A DNA stretch of 64,000 nt, from the NCBI RefSeq assembly GCF_035917995.1, contig NZ_CP109131.1, forward strand, positions 1,178,001 through 1,242,000. Direction: 5' to 3'. How positions within the stretch are numbered: position 1 is the stretch's first letter; every line of letters begins with the position of its first letter. This stretch comes from Streptosporangium sp. NBC_01755. Lineage in GTDB: Bacteria; Actinomycetota; Actinomycetes; Streptosporangiales; Streptosporangiaceae. A model generated the notes under the pieces. That model saw only the letters and a list, made by a program, of their open reading frames with translations. It did not search any database and had not been told where the DNA came from. A program made the position numbers and the translations under genes. Positions 47,874 to 56,175 of this stretch are shown here, piece after piece.

Positions 47874-49229
47874 TCAGGACTTGGGCCAGGAGGCCTCGAT
47901 GTAGTCGAGGACCGTCTTGGTGTCCTTGCCGTTGATCCAGTCGGTCATGCCCTTCCAGAACGTGCCCGCGCCCACCGCGGCCGGCATCAGGTCCGAGCCG
48001 TCGAAGCGGAAGATCGTGCTCGGGTCCTGCAGCATCTCCATGGAGAGCTTGTCGATCGGGTTCTGGGCGTTGGCCGAGTCGACGCCCTTGCGGGCGGTGA
48101 CGTAGGTGCCCAGCTTCATCCGGGCGGCGGGGAACTCCGCGGAGGCGAGGTATGCCTGGACGGTCTGGACCTCGGGGCGGTCGGTGAAGGCCGCCACGAA
48201 CTCGCCCGCGCCGAGCACCGGCTTCTTGGCCGGGTCGTTGCCCGGCAGGTAGAAGGCGAACACGTCGCCGTCCTCGGCGACCTTGGTGCCCTCGGGCCAG
48301 AAGTTCGCGTAGAAGGACGCCTGGCGGTGCAGGGCGCACTTGCCCTCGGTGATCGGGACGCCGCCCTCCTGGAAGGCGGTGCTGGCGATCGACTTGACCG
48401 GGCCGTAGCCGCCGTTGACGAACTTGTCGTTCTTGAGGATCGCGCCGACCTTGTCCACCGCGGCGACGACCTTGGGGTCGTTGAACGGCAGTTTGTGGCT
48501 CACCCAGTCGTCGTAGCCCTCGGGGCCGATCTCCCGGAGCAGGATGTCCTCGATCCAGTCGGTGGCCGGCCAGCCGGTCGCGTCACCGGACTCGATGCCC
48601 GCGCACCACGGCTTGACGCCGGTGCCGGCGATCGTGGTGCTGAGCGTCATGAGCTCGTCCCAGGTCTTGGGGACGGCCCAGCCCTTCTCGGTGAACATCT
48701 TCGGCGAGTACCACACGAAGGACTTCACGCTGGCGCCCAGCGGAGCGCCGTAGAAGGTGCCGTCGACCGTGGCGTACTTGGCCCAGTCCGCCGACCAGCC
48801 CTCGCCGGTGAGCTTCTTGACCTCTTCGGAGGCGGGCTTGAGCTTGCCGGCCTTGGCGAAGCGCTCCAGCAGACCCGGCTGGGGGAAGAAGGCGATGTCG
48901 GGCGGGTTGCCGCCGTCCGCACGGACCTGGATCTGAGCCTCGAACTCGCCGGTGCCCTCGTATGTGATCTTGATTCCGGTGCACTGGGCGAACGGCTTCC
49001 ACGCCTGCTCGAAGAGGTCGGCCTCCGCGTCGCGGATCGGCGAGTAGATGCTGACGGTCTTGCCCTCGTGCTTACCGTACTGGCTGAAGGCGGCGCATTC
49101 GGGGGACGTGCTGCTGCCGCCGCCCGCCGATGGCTTGGCCTCCGTGGATCCACATGCGGTGGCGACCAGCGCCAGCCCTATGGTGCCTGCCACCAGGATG
49201 GCACGATTGGGCCGAGAGAGGAGCGACAT
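47874..49229 (-). CDS. extracellular sugar-binding lipoprotein (SBP family 1)
   Basis: The 451-residue protein has a lipoprotein signal with lipobox LVATAC (Cys26) and a mature domain of the family 1 solute-binding type: GKHEGKTVSIYSPIRDAEAD, FEAQIQVRADGGNPPDIAFF with PQPGLLERFAKAGKLKPASE, and WYSPKMFTEKGWAVPKTWDE. It captures sugar for the two permeases downstream. A promoter with a LacI-type operator lies just upstream (49264-49309), so the operon is probably repressed by the LacI protein at 50799-51797. Confidence 0.95.
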   Translation of the reverse strand: MSLLSRPNRAILVAGTIGLALVATACGSTEAKPSAGGGSSTSPECAAFSQYGKHEGKTVSIYSPIRDAEADLFEQAWKPFAQCTGIKITYEGTGEFEAQIQVRADGGNPPDIAFFPQPGLLERFAKAGKLKPASEEVKKLTGEGWSADWAKYATVDGTFYGAPLGASVKSFVWYSPKMFTEKGWAVPKTWDELMTLSTTIAGTGVKPWCAGIESGDATGWPATDWIEDILLREIGPEGYDDWVSHKLPFNDPKVVAAVDKVGAILKNDKFVNGGYGPVKSIASTAFQEGGVPITEGKCALHRQASFYANFWPEGTKVAEDGDVFAFYLPGNDPAKKPVLGAGEFVAAFTDRPEVQTVQAYLASAEFPAARMKLGTYVTARKGVDSANAQNPIDKLSMEMLQDPSTIFRFDGSDLMPAAVGAGTFWKGMTDWINGKDTKTVLDYIEASWPKS

Positions 49230-49263
49230 GGACCTTCCTCCATACGTACATTGCCGGGGAGTG

Positions 49264-49309
49264 AGAGAGCGCTCTCTGGAAGAATTGTCCGCACACCATG
49301 CAATGTCAA
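49264..49309 (-). promoter_or_regulatory. promoter and LacI operator of the ABC operon
   Basis: On the minus strand TTGACA (49309-49304) and AATTCT (49286-49281) are 17 bases apart. Directly downstream lies the perfect palindrome AGAGAGCGCTCTCT (49277-49264), with the AGCGCT centre of LacI/CebR-type operators, so the repressor would block the transcription start. Confidence 0.75.
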
Positions 49310-49343
49310 GAACTGTGATATTACGGTTACAGTCTCATTTTTC

Positions 49344-49390
49344 TTGACACGATCCCTGCGATACCGTGATGCTCGTGAGAGCGCTCTCAC
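49344..49390 (+). promoter_or_regulatory. promoter and LacI operator of the GH1-lacI genes
   Basis: TTGACA (49344-49349) is followed after 17 bases by TGATGC (49367-49372). The perfect 16-bp palindrome GTGAGAGCGCTCTCAC (49375-49390) begins two bases later and covers the likely transcription start. It shares the core GAGAGCGCTCTC with the operator at 49264. Confidence 0.75.
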
Positions 49391-49422
49391 GGTACAGTCA
49401 AACAGAATGGGACGGTGAGGAC

Positions 49423-50802
49423 ATGACCATGTCCGCCGAAAAGTCCTACGACCTTCGGGACTCCGGCGTGCTGAGGTTTCCCGAGGGCTTCGTCTGGGGT
49501 GCCGCGACCGCGGCCTACCAGATCGAGGGCGCCGCCCGGGACGACGGCAGGGGGGCCTCGATCTGGGACACCTTCTCCCGGACCCCCGGCAAGGTCCACG
49601 CGGGCCACACCGGTGACGTCGCATGCGACCATTACCACCGCTACCCCGAGGACGTCGCCATCATGCGCGACCTCGGCCTCGCGGCCTACCGCTTCTCCAT
49701 CTCCTGGCCCCGCCTGCAGCCCGACGGCTCGGGCCCGGTGAACCCGCGCGGCCTGGACTTCTACGACCGTCTCGTCGACGAACTCCTCGGCGCGGGCATC
49801 ACCCCGATCGTGACGCTCTACCACTGGGACCTGCCGCAGACGCTGGAGGATCGCGGTGGCTGGACCAACAGGGAGACCGCCGCGCACTTCGCCGACTACG
49901 CCGCGATCACGCACGGCCGGCTGGGTGACCGGGTCGAGACGTGGACCACCCTGAACGAGCCCTGGTGCTCGGCCTTCCTCGGCTACGCCTCGGGCATCCA
50001 CGCTCCCGGCCTCGCCGAGCCCGCGCTGGGCTTCGCCGCCACCCACCACCTACTGCTCGGCCACGGCCTGGTGGTCCAGGCGCTGCGCGCCTCGGGCGCC
50101 ACCAAGGTCGGCATCACGCTCAACCTCGCCCCCGTGCTCGGCGACGACGTCGCGGCGACCGAGCTCGTCGACGGCCTGCAGAACCGGATCTTCCTGGACC
50201 CGATACTCCGCGGCGAGTATCCCGCCGACGTCGTGGAGCGGGCCCGCCGTTTCACCGACTGGTCCTTCGTCCAGGACGGAGACCTGGAGATCATCAGCCG
50301 GCCGATCGACCTGCTGGGCGTGAACTACTACCACCCGCAGACCGTGGCCGCCCGCGTCGGCGAGCCCGCCAACCCCGTCTACCCGGGCAGCGAGGGCATC
50401 GCCTTCGGCCTCGCCGACGCGCCGAAGACCGCGATGGGCTGGCCGGTCCAGCCGTTCGGCCTGACCGACCTGCTCCTGCGGCTCTCGCGCGACTATCCGG
50501 GCACCCCACTGATCATCACCGAGAACGGCGCCGCCTACGACGACGTCGTCGAGAACGGCGAGGTGCACGACGCCGGCCGCCTCTCGTATCTCGACGGGCA
50601 CCTGCGCGCGGCGCACGCGGCCATCGAAGGGGGTGCGGACCTGCGCGGCTACCTCGTCTGGTCCCTGCTGGACAATTTCGAGTGGGCCGAAGGGTACCGC
50701 AAACGCTTTGGCGTCGTACATGTCGATTACCGGACTCAACGCCGTATCCCCAAGGACAGCGCCCTGTGGTACAGCAAGGTCGTACGCCGGAACGGACTGT
50801 GA
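49423..50802 (+). CDS. GH1 beta-glucosidase
   Basis: The 459-residue enzyme belongs to glycoside hydrolase family 1, which removes beta-linked glucose or related sugars with retention. It shows FPEGFVWGAATAAYQIEGAA at the start, the acid/base TLNEP with Glu179, and the nucleophile ITENGA with Glu367, plus GYLVWSLLDNFEWAEGYRKR near the end. No signal peptide is present, so it acts on imported oligosaccharide in the cytosol. ATG 49423 follows GGTGAGGAC. Its stop overlaps the GTG of the lacI gene. Confidence 0.97.
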   Translation: MTMSAEKSYDLRDSGVLRFPEGFVWGAATAAYQIEGAARDDGRGASIWDTFSRTPGKVHAGHTGDVACDHYHRYPEDVAIMRDLGLAAYRFSISWPRLQPDGSGPVNPRGLDFYDRLVDELLGAGITPIVTLYHWDLPQTLEDRGGWTNRETAAHFADYAAITHGRLGDRVETWTTLNEPWCSAFLGYASGIHAPGLAEPALGFAATHHLLLGHGLVVQALRASGATKVGITLNLAPVLGDDVAATELVDGLQNRIFLDPILRGEYPADVVERARRFTDWSFVQDGDLEIISRPIDLLGVNYYHPQTVAARVGEPANPVYPGSEGIAFGLADAPKTAMGWPVQPFGLTDLLLRLSRDYPGTPLIITENGAAYDDVVENGEVHDAGRLSYLDGHLRAAHAAIEGGADLRGYLVWSLLDNFEWAEGYRKRFGVVHVDYRTQRRIPKDSALWYSKVVRRNGL

Positions 50803-51797
50803 GGGCCCGTCCGACCCTGGAGAAGGTGGCCGCCCGGGCCGGTGTGTCCCGGGCGACCGCCTCGCGCGTGGTCAACGGCTCCACGCGCGTGGCGCCGCAG
50901 ATCCGTGAGGCGGTCAACCGCGCCGTGGACGAGCTGGGCTACGTGCCCAACCAGGCGGCACGGAGCCTGGTCACTCAGCGGGCCGACTCGATCGCCCTCG
51001 TCTTCCCCGAACCGGCGACCAGGGTCTTCTCCGAGGACCCCACCTTCTCCGGGATCATCCGCGGGGTCAGCATGGAGATCGAGGAGGCCGACAAGCAGCT
51101 CGTGCTGATGCTCACCGGCCTGGCGGGCGGCTACCAGCGAGTCGAGCGTTACGCCACCAACGGCCACGTGGACGGCGTGATCATCGCCTCGATGCACGGG
51201 ACCGACCCGCTGCCCGGCGTCCTCGCCAGGCGCGGCGTGCCGGTGGTGTGCAGCGGCCGGCCCAGCGTGCCCAGCAGTCTGCCGTACGTGGACATGGACA
51301 ACGCCGGCGGCGCCGAGCGCGCGGTGCGGCACCTGGTGGAGCAGGGGCGCCGCCGGATCGCGACCATCGCGGGACCGCAGGACATGATCGCCGGGATCGA
51401 TCGGCTCAACGGCTACCGCGCCGTGCTGCGCGACTCCGACCGCCGCTCCATCGTCGCGGTCGGCGACTTCACCCGCGAGTCCGGTGCGGTCGCGATGCGG
51501 CAGCTGCTCGCCGACGACCCGGAGATCGACGCGGTGTTCGTGGCCAACGACCTGATGGCCCTGGGCGCGCTACCGGCCCTGCGCCAGGCGGGGCGGCAGG
51601 TCCCCGGCGACGTCGCGGTGGTCGGTTTCGACGACATCCCCGCCGCCTCCTACGCCGAGCCCCCGCTGACCACGGTCAGGCAGCCGACCGTCGAGATGGG
51701 ACGGAGGCTCGCGCGCATGGTGCTCGATCTGGAGGAGAAGGCGCAGGTGACGCTCCCCACCGAGCTGATCGTCAGGGGGTCTACGACGATGCCCTGA
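50799..51797 (+). CDS. LacI-family repressor of the beta-glucoside locus
   Basis: The 332-residue regulator begins at GTG 50799, overlapping the GH1 stop (GTGA). The HTH is TLEKVAARAGVSRATASRVV with the hinge helix NQAARSLVTQ; the effector domain is a periplasmic-binding-protein fold (SIALVFPEPATRVFSED, VAVVGFDDIPAASYAEPPLT). It most likely binds the two AGCGCT-centred palindromes at 49264 and 49375 and is released by the imported sugar. The longer frame back to 49941 only runs antisense-like through GH1. Confidence 0.95.
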   Translation: MRARPTLEKVAARAGVSRATASRVVNGSTRVAPQIREAVNRAVDELGYVPNQAARSLVTQRADSIALVFPEPATRVFSEDPTFSGIIRGVSMEIEEADKQLVLMLTGLAGGYQRVERYATNGHVDGVIIASMHGTDPLPGVLARRGVPVVCSGRPSVPSSLPYVDMDNAGGAERAVRHLVEQGRRRIATIAGPQDMIAGIDRLNGYRAVLRDSDRRSIVAVGDFTRESGAVAMRQLLADDPEIDAVFVANDLMALGALPALRQAGRQVPGDVAVVGFDDIPAASYAEPPLTTVRQPTVEMGRRLARMVLDLEEKAQVTLPTELIVRGSTTMP

Positions 51798-52620
51798 CGA
51801 CCAGTTCGGTGGGCATGATCACTGTTTCGGCGGGTCCTCCGCCGAGGAGACCGAGCAGGAGCCGGACCATGGTCGCGGCCTGCTCGGCGTGCGGATTGCG
51901 GATGGTCGTGAGCGGTGGATCGGTGTAGCGGGCGGCCTCTATGTCGTCGTAGCCCACGATCGCGACCTCCTCGGGGATCCGCCGCCCCGCCTGGCGGAGC
52001 GCGTGCATGGCACCGATCGCCATCAGGTCGTTGGCGGCGAAGACCGCGTCGAGCTCGGGATCGTCGGCGAGCAGCTGCCGCATCGCGACCGCACCGGACT
52101 CGCGGGTGAAGTCGCCGACCGCGATGATCGAGCGGCGGTCGGAGTCGCGCAGCACCTCGCGGTAGCCGGCCAGCCGGTCCTGGCCGCCGATCATGTCCAG
52201 CGGCCCGGCGATGGTGGCGATGCGCCGCCTGCCCCGCTCAAGCAGGTGCCGCACGGCCAGGGACGCGCCGGCGACGTTGTCGCTGTCCACGTACGGCATC
52301 GTGACCGGCACGGCAGGCCTGCCGTAGGAGATGACCGGGACGCGCAGCCGGGTGAGCGCGACCGGAAGCGGGTCGGCGCCATGGCTCGACACGAGCATGA
52401 CCCCGTCGACGTGCCCGCCGGCGATGTAGTTCTCCACCCGGGCATGGCTCTCCGGCGACCCGGCCAGCAGCAGCACGACCTGCTTGTTGACGGCCTCCAG
52501 CTCCAGGCTGGCCGAGCGGATGACCGTGGAGAACATCGGGTCGTCGGAGAACACCCGGTTCGGCGACTCCGAGACGACCAGCGCGACCGAGTTGGTCCGC
52601 TGGGTCGCCAGGTTCCTCAT
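51781..52620 (-). CDS. LacI-family effector domain lacking its DNA-binding domain
   Basis: The frame from ATG 52620 reads MRNLATQRTNSVALVVSESP and then a complete LacI-type effector domain closely similar to the repressor next door (ATIAGPLDMIGGQDRLAGYR, VAIVGYDDIEAARYTDPPLT). It aligns from the hinge, AARSLVTQRADSIALV in the intact paralog, so the HTH (about 52 residues) is missing. Directly upstream lies a GH1 remnant instead. If expressed, the 279-residue product could only act by pairing with other LacI proteins or as a sugar-binding protein. It may simply be a pseudogene. Its 3' end overlaps the intact repressor gene by 17 bases. Confidence 0.75.
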   Translation of the reverse strand: MRNLATQRTNSVALVVSESPNRVFSDDPMFSTVIRSASLELEAVNKQVVLLLAGSPESHARVENYIAGGHVDGVMLVSSHGADPLPVALTRLRVPVISYGRPAVPVTMPYVDSDNVAGASLAVRHLLERGRRRIATIAGPLDMIGGQDRLAGYREVLRDSDRRSIIAVGDFTRESGAVAMRQLLADDPELDAVFAANDLMAIGAMHALRQAGRRIPEEVAIVGYDDIEAARYTDPPLTTIRNPHAEQAATMVRLLLGLLGGGPAETVIMPTELVVRASS

Positions 52621-52696
52621 TATCCAGTAGCGACCAGACCAGGTAACCACGCGCGTCCACCCCGTCCGCGATCGCGGCGTGCACGGCGCGCAACTC
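52619..52696 (-). pseudogene. C-terminal remnant of a second GH1 enzyme
   Basis: The minus strand reads ELRAVHAAIADGVDARGYLV and WSLLDN, 20 of 26 residues identical to HLRAAHAAIEGGADLRGYLV/WSLLDN of the intact GH1. It breaks off at LLDN, where the truncated LacI begins. Gene order (GH1 then lacI) equals that of the intact pair in mirror image. Confidence 0.85.
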
Positions 52697-52866
52697 CGGT
52701 GGTGAATCCCGTGTGCGTCCCGTCTCCCGGCCGCTCCGCACGGTCCTTTCCGGAGGACGACTCGGAAGCCACCCGGTCCCCGTGGCTCTCGTGGCGGCGC
52801 CGGACCCCGTAGAGTCGTCCGGCCGGTCGGAAATCGACCGGCGCGTATCCAACCAAGGAGAACCAC

Positions 52867-53241
52867 GTGGCACTGGAGAAGCCGGAGATCGACTTTCCGG
52901 AAGGCACCCCGCCCTCGGAGCTGGAGATCGTCGACATCGTCGTAGGGGACGGCCCGGAGGCCAAGCCGGGGCACCAGGTCACCGTGCACTACGTCGGCGT
53001 GGCCTTCTCGACAGGCGAGGAGTTCGACGCGTCGTGGAACCGCGGCGACACCTTCCAGTTTCCGCTGGGCGGGGGCCGGGTCATCGCGGGCTGGGACCAG
53101 GGCGTCGCGGGCATGAAGGTCGGCGGCCGTCGCCGCCTCACCATCCCGCCGCACCTCGGCTACGGCAACGCCGGTGCGGGAAGCCGCATCAAGCCGGGCG
53201 AGACGCTCATCTTCGTCGTGGACCTGCTCGGCGTGAGCTGA
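52867..53241 (+). CDS. FKBP-type peptidyl-prolyl isomerase
   Basis: The 124-residue cytosolic protein is a single FKBP domain that speeds proline isomerisation in folding proteins. Characteristic residues are visible in HQVTVHYVGVAFSTGEEFDA, GGGRVIAGWDQGVAGMKVGG, RRRLTIPPHLGYGNAGAG and LIFVVDLLGVS. It starts at GTG 52867 behind AAGGAGAACCAC. A small hairpin at 53295-53320 may terminate it. Confidence 0.95.
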   Translation: MALEKPEIDFPEGTPPSELEIVDIVVGDGPEAKPGHQVTVHYVGVAFSTGEEFDASWNRGDTFQFPLGGGRVIAGWDQGVAGMKVGGRRRLTIPPHLGYGNAGAGSRIKPGETLIFVVDLLGVS

Positions 53242-53472
53242 CGCCCGGGAGGCGAGACAGCACCGGCGGGCGGGCCGCCCTCACCACCGAATCCCGATGT
53301 CCCCGCACGAGCGGACATCGAACATCGGTAACGGGGGCGGTCCGCCCGCCCACCCGTTTTCGCGCGTGTTTTCGGGGGGTGACGCGCTTCGAGGGGCTCC
53401 TCCCCCCTTCCGGGAATGCGACGGCCCGTGAAAAGCAGACCCTCGCCTCACCGAAATGTCGCTTACAGCTCT

Positions 53473-53478
53473 TAGGCT
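53473..53478 (+). promoter_or_regulatory. -10 box of a probable leaderless ligB transcript
   Basis: TAGGCT lies seven bases before the GTG start of ligB at 53486, and no ribosome site is present in between. Actinobacterial genes with a TANNNT box at this distance are usually transcribed from the start codon itself. Confidence 0.5.
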
Positions 53479-53485
53479 GGCCACT

Positions 53486-55012
53486 GTGTTGTTGATCGAC
53501 CTCGCGCGCACCTCGGCAGCCGTGGCCGCCGGCTCCGCCCGGCTGGCGAAGACCGCCCACCTCGCGGAGCTGCTCGGCCGGGTCGAGCCGGACGAGGCGG
53601 AGATCGCCATCGCCTACCTCTCCGGAGAGCTGCCACAGCGCAACGTCGGTGTGGGCTGGACGAGCCTGCAGGATCCACCCGAACCCCGGCTGGTCGCCAC
53701 CGCCACCCTGCGCGAGGTCCACGACCTCCTCGACCGCGTCAAGTCCCTGGCCGGTCCCGGCTCGCAGAACGCACGCAGGACGCTCGTCGCCGAGCTGTTC
53801 GGTGCCCTAACCCGCCAGGAACAGGTCTTCCTGTCACGGTTGCTCCGGGGCGAGCTGCGCCAGGGTGCGCTCGAAGGGGTGATGATCGAGGCCGTGGCGA
53901 AGGCGGCCAAGGTTCCGGCCGCCGAGGTCAGGCGGGCGCTGACGCTTCACGGCCGGCTACCCGCCGTCGGTGCCGCCGCCCTGTCAGGCGGGGTCGAGGC
54001 GCTGCGTGCCTTCCACCTGGAGGTCTGCCGGCCGGTGTCGCCGATGCTCGCCCAGAGCGCCGCCTCCGTCGCGACCGCGTTCGGCAAGCTCGGCGGCCCG
54101 GTCGCCGTCGAGTGGAAACTCGACGGGGTCAGGGTCCAGGCACACCGCTCCGGCGACCGGGTGTCCGTCTTCACCCGTGCCCTCGACGACATCACCACCC
54201 AGGTGCCCGAACTGGTCGAGGCGGTGAGCGCCCTGCCCTCCAGCGACCTGGTTCTCGACGGCGAGGTCATCGCACTGCGCCCCGACGGCCGCCCCGAGCC
54301 CTTCCAGGTCACCTCCGGCCGTGTGTCCAGCCGCACCGACGTGTCGCGAGTACGCGAGAAGACCCCCTTGAGCGTCTTCTTCTTCGACGCGCTGCGGGTC
54401 GACGGCGCCGACCTGCTCGACCTGCCGGGCGAGGACCGCCATGCGGCCCTGGCCGCGGCCGTGCCCCCGGAGCTGGTGACCCCGCGCCTTGTCACCGGCG
54501 ACGTCGCGGACGGTGAGGCGTTCTTCAAGGACGCGATCAGGAGCGGTCATGAGGGTGTGGTGATCAAGTCGCTCCTGATGCCCTACGCCGCCGGGAGGCG
54601 CGGAGCCGGCTGGATCAAGGTGAAGCCCCGGCACACGCTCGACCTCGTCGTCCTGGCCGCCGAATGGGGCCACGGCCGCCGCGAGGGCAGGCTGTCCAAC
54701 CTGCACCTGGGCGCCCGCGACCCGCGAAGCGGCGGATTCGTCATGCTCGGCAAGACCTTCAAGGGCCTGACCGACGAGCTGCTCGCCTGGCAGACCGACC
54801 GCTTCCTCGGCATCGCCGAGGGCCCCACCGACGGCTGGACGGTCGCCGTCCGCCCCGAGTTGGTCGTCGAGATCGCCTTCGACGGCGTGCAGCTGTCAAG
54901 CCGTTACCCCGGCGGTATGGCTCTGCGCTTCGCCAGGGTCGTCCGCTACCGCCCCGACAAGACGGCGGAGACGGCCGACACCGTGGACACGGTCCGCTCC
55001 CTCATGCTCTGA
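53486..55012 (+). CDS. ligB: ATP-dependent DNA ligase LigB
   Basis: The 508-residue enzyme seals nicks using ATP. It has an N-terminal DNA-binding domain (residues 1-170), the adenylation domain with the nucleotidyl lysine Lys211 in [10 protein letters not shown] (motif I), [10 protein letters not shown] (III), VFFFDALRV (IIIa), HEGVVIKS (IV) and GWIKVKPRH (V), and an OB-fold domain. Length and plan match mycobacterial LigB (about 507 residues), the ligase that is not part of non-homologous end joining. GTG 53486 is chosen for this match. Confidence 0.95.
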   Translation: MLLIDLARTSAAVAAGSARLAKTAHLAELLGRVEPDEAEIAIAYLSGELPQRNVGVGWTSLQDPPEPRLVATATLREVHDLLDRVKSLAGPGSQNARRTLVAELFGALTRQEQVFLSRLLRGELRQGALEGVMIEAVAKAAKVPAAEVRRALTLHGRLPAVGAAALSGGVEALRAFHLEVCRPVSPMLAQSAASVATAFGKLGGPVAVEWKLDGVRVQAHRSGDRVSVFTRALDDITTQVPELVEAVSALPSSDLVLDGEVIALRPDGRPEPFQVTSGRVSSRTDVSRVREKTPLSVFFFDALRVDGADLLDLPGEDRHAALAAAVPPELVTPRLVTGDVADGEAFFKDAIRSGHEGVVIKSLLMPYAAGRRGAGWIKVKPRHTLDLVVLAAEWGHGRREGRLSNLHLGARDPRSGGFVMLGKTFKGLTDELLAWQTDRFLGIAEGPTDGWTVAVRPELVVEIAFDGVQLSSRYPGGMALRFARVVRYRPDKTAETADTVDTVRSLML

Positions 55013-55043
55013 CCTCCTGTCCCGAGCCCCGGCCTTCTGGGTG

Positions 55044-55691
55044 TCACTTCACAAGGCGCAGTGTGAGGGGGTAGCGGAAGTCGCCGTCGCCCATCGCCGC
55101 GACGCCACCGATCACGGACAGGACCACGCCGCCGATCCAGAGCAGTGGCGTCAGGACGACGCCCACAACCGTGATCGCCAGCACGATGGTGGCCGCGATC
55201 AGCGTCAGCTGGAAGTTGAGAGCCTCCACCGAGTGCGCCCGGATGTAGGGCGAGGTCTTGCCCGCGGTGAGCATCATGACCAGCGGGCCGAGGATGGGCA
55301 GGCCGGCCAGCGAGAGCATGTGCGCCGCCGCCGCGCCCAGACGATCCGCTCCGGTGTCGCCACCCCGCCTGCCGAGGTGCCCGTGGTGGCCGTACGCCGC
55401 CTGAGATGTGGCCGGCGGTTGGAAGGCGGGCCGGACCGGCTGCGTGCCGTACAGCTCGTTCATGATCGGAATGAGGTCGCCGTGGACGCGTGCCGTCATC
55501 GCCCGCTCCAGCCTGTCGTCGAACTCGACTCTGTCGAGCCTTCCCTCCGCATAGGCTGCCTGGACGTGCTCGACCACCCGCTCACGATCCTGGTCGCCGA
55601 CCCGGAGCCCCGCGTAACCGGGAGCGGGGCCGCTCACCGGCACTCCCCCGTGCCCGTACCCCTGGCCCGCCGATGTCATTGTGCCTGCCAT
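55044..55691 (-). CDS. DUF1707 and DUF4870 membrane protein
   Basis: The 215-residue protein has an N-terminal DUF1707 domain (LRVGDQDRERVVEHVQAAYA, EGRLDRVEFDDRLERAMTAR) and a C-terminal DUF4870/Tic20-like membrane domain of about 100 residues (PYIRAHSVEALNFQLTLIAA, TVVGVVLTPLLWIGGVVLSV). Both are common in actinobacterial membrane proteins of unknown function. I chose ATG 55691 (AAAGGG ahead); the frame runs back to 55772. Confidence 0.88.
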   Translation of the reverse strand: MAGTMTSAGQGYGHGGVPVSGPAPGYAGLRVGDQDRERVVEHVQAAYAEGRLDRVEFDDRLERAMTARVHGDLIPIMNELYGTQPVRPAFQPPATSQAAYGHHGHLGRRGGDTGADRLGAAAAHMLSLAGLPILGPLVMMLTAGKTSPYIRAHSVEALNFQLTLIAATIVLAITVVGVVLTPLLWIGGVVLSVIGGVAAMGDGDFRYPLTLRLVK

Positions 55692-55836
55692 GAGACCGAT
55701 ACCCTTTCGTCGCCTCTTCGATCTCAATGCTCGTCCACATTGTCGGCCCCGTATATCAGGATGAACCCCCATAGGCCCCTGAAATCCACCCCTGGCCTTT
55801 CACCGCGAACCGAGCAGGAGAGGTATACAAAGAGAC

Positions 55837-56175
55837 ATGAGATGGCGAGATCGCTATGGGTTGAGGCGCCTGCGCGGGCCGAAAATCGCCAAGTTCGACC
55901 GTGATGCGACCGACGCCGACATCGAGACGCTCATCGCCTTCGCGAAGTCACGCCGGGGCGTGGAGTTCTACGTCGAGCCAGAGACCTTCGCGACCGACAC
56001 CACGGCGGTGGCCGTCGCCGACGACGGCGAGTGGACCCGGCGCCGGGTCGGCTCCCCCGCGGTGATCCGCAAGGTGGCCCGCGACCTGTCCCTGCCCGTC
56101 TACGACGTGCAACTGACCGGCTATCCCCCCAGGATGAGGGCCTACAACGAGCGCCAGAAACGCGCGGAGAGCTGA
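55837..56175 (+). CDS. conserved actinobacterial hypothetical protein
   Basis: The 112-residue protein starts MRWRDRYGLRRLRGPKIAKF and contains FAKSRRGVEFYVEPETFATD, VADDGEWTRRRVGSPAVIRK and YDVQLTGYPPRMRAYNERQK. It looks like a well-folded soluble alpha/beta protein without recognised motifs. It overlaps the end of the convergent DUF4192 gene by 34 bases. I do not know its function. Confidence 0.75.
   Translation: MRWRDRYGLRRLRGPKIAKFDRDATDADIETLIAFAKSRRGVEFYVEPETFATDTTAVAVADDGEWTRRRVGSPAVIRKVARDLSLPVYDVQLTGYPPRMRAYNERQKRAES

Noticed and set aside
49941-50798. Extension of the LacI frame upstream to 618 codons
   Set aside because: The extension overlaps GH1 in another frame and is arginine-rich. 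The GTG at 50799 gives the normal LacI N-terminus.
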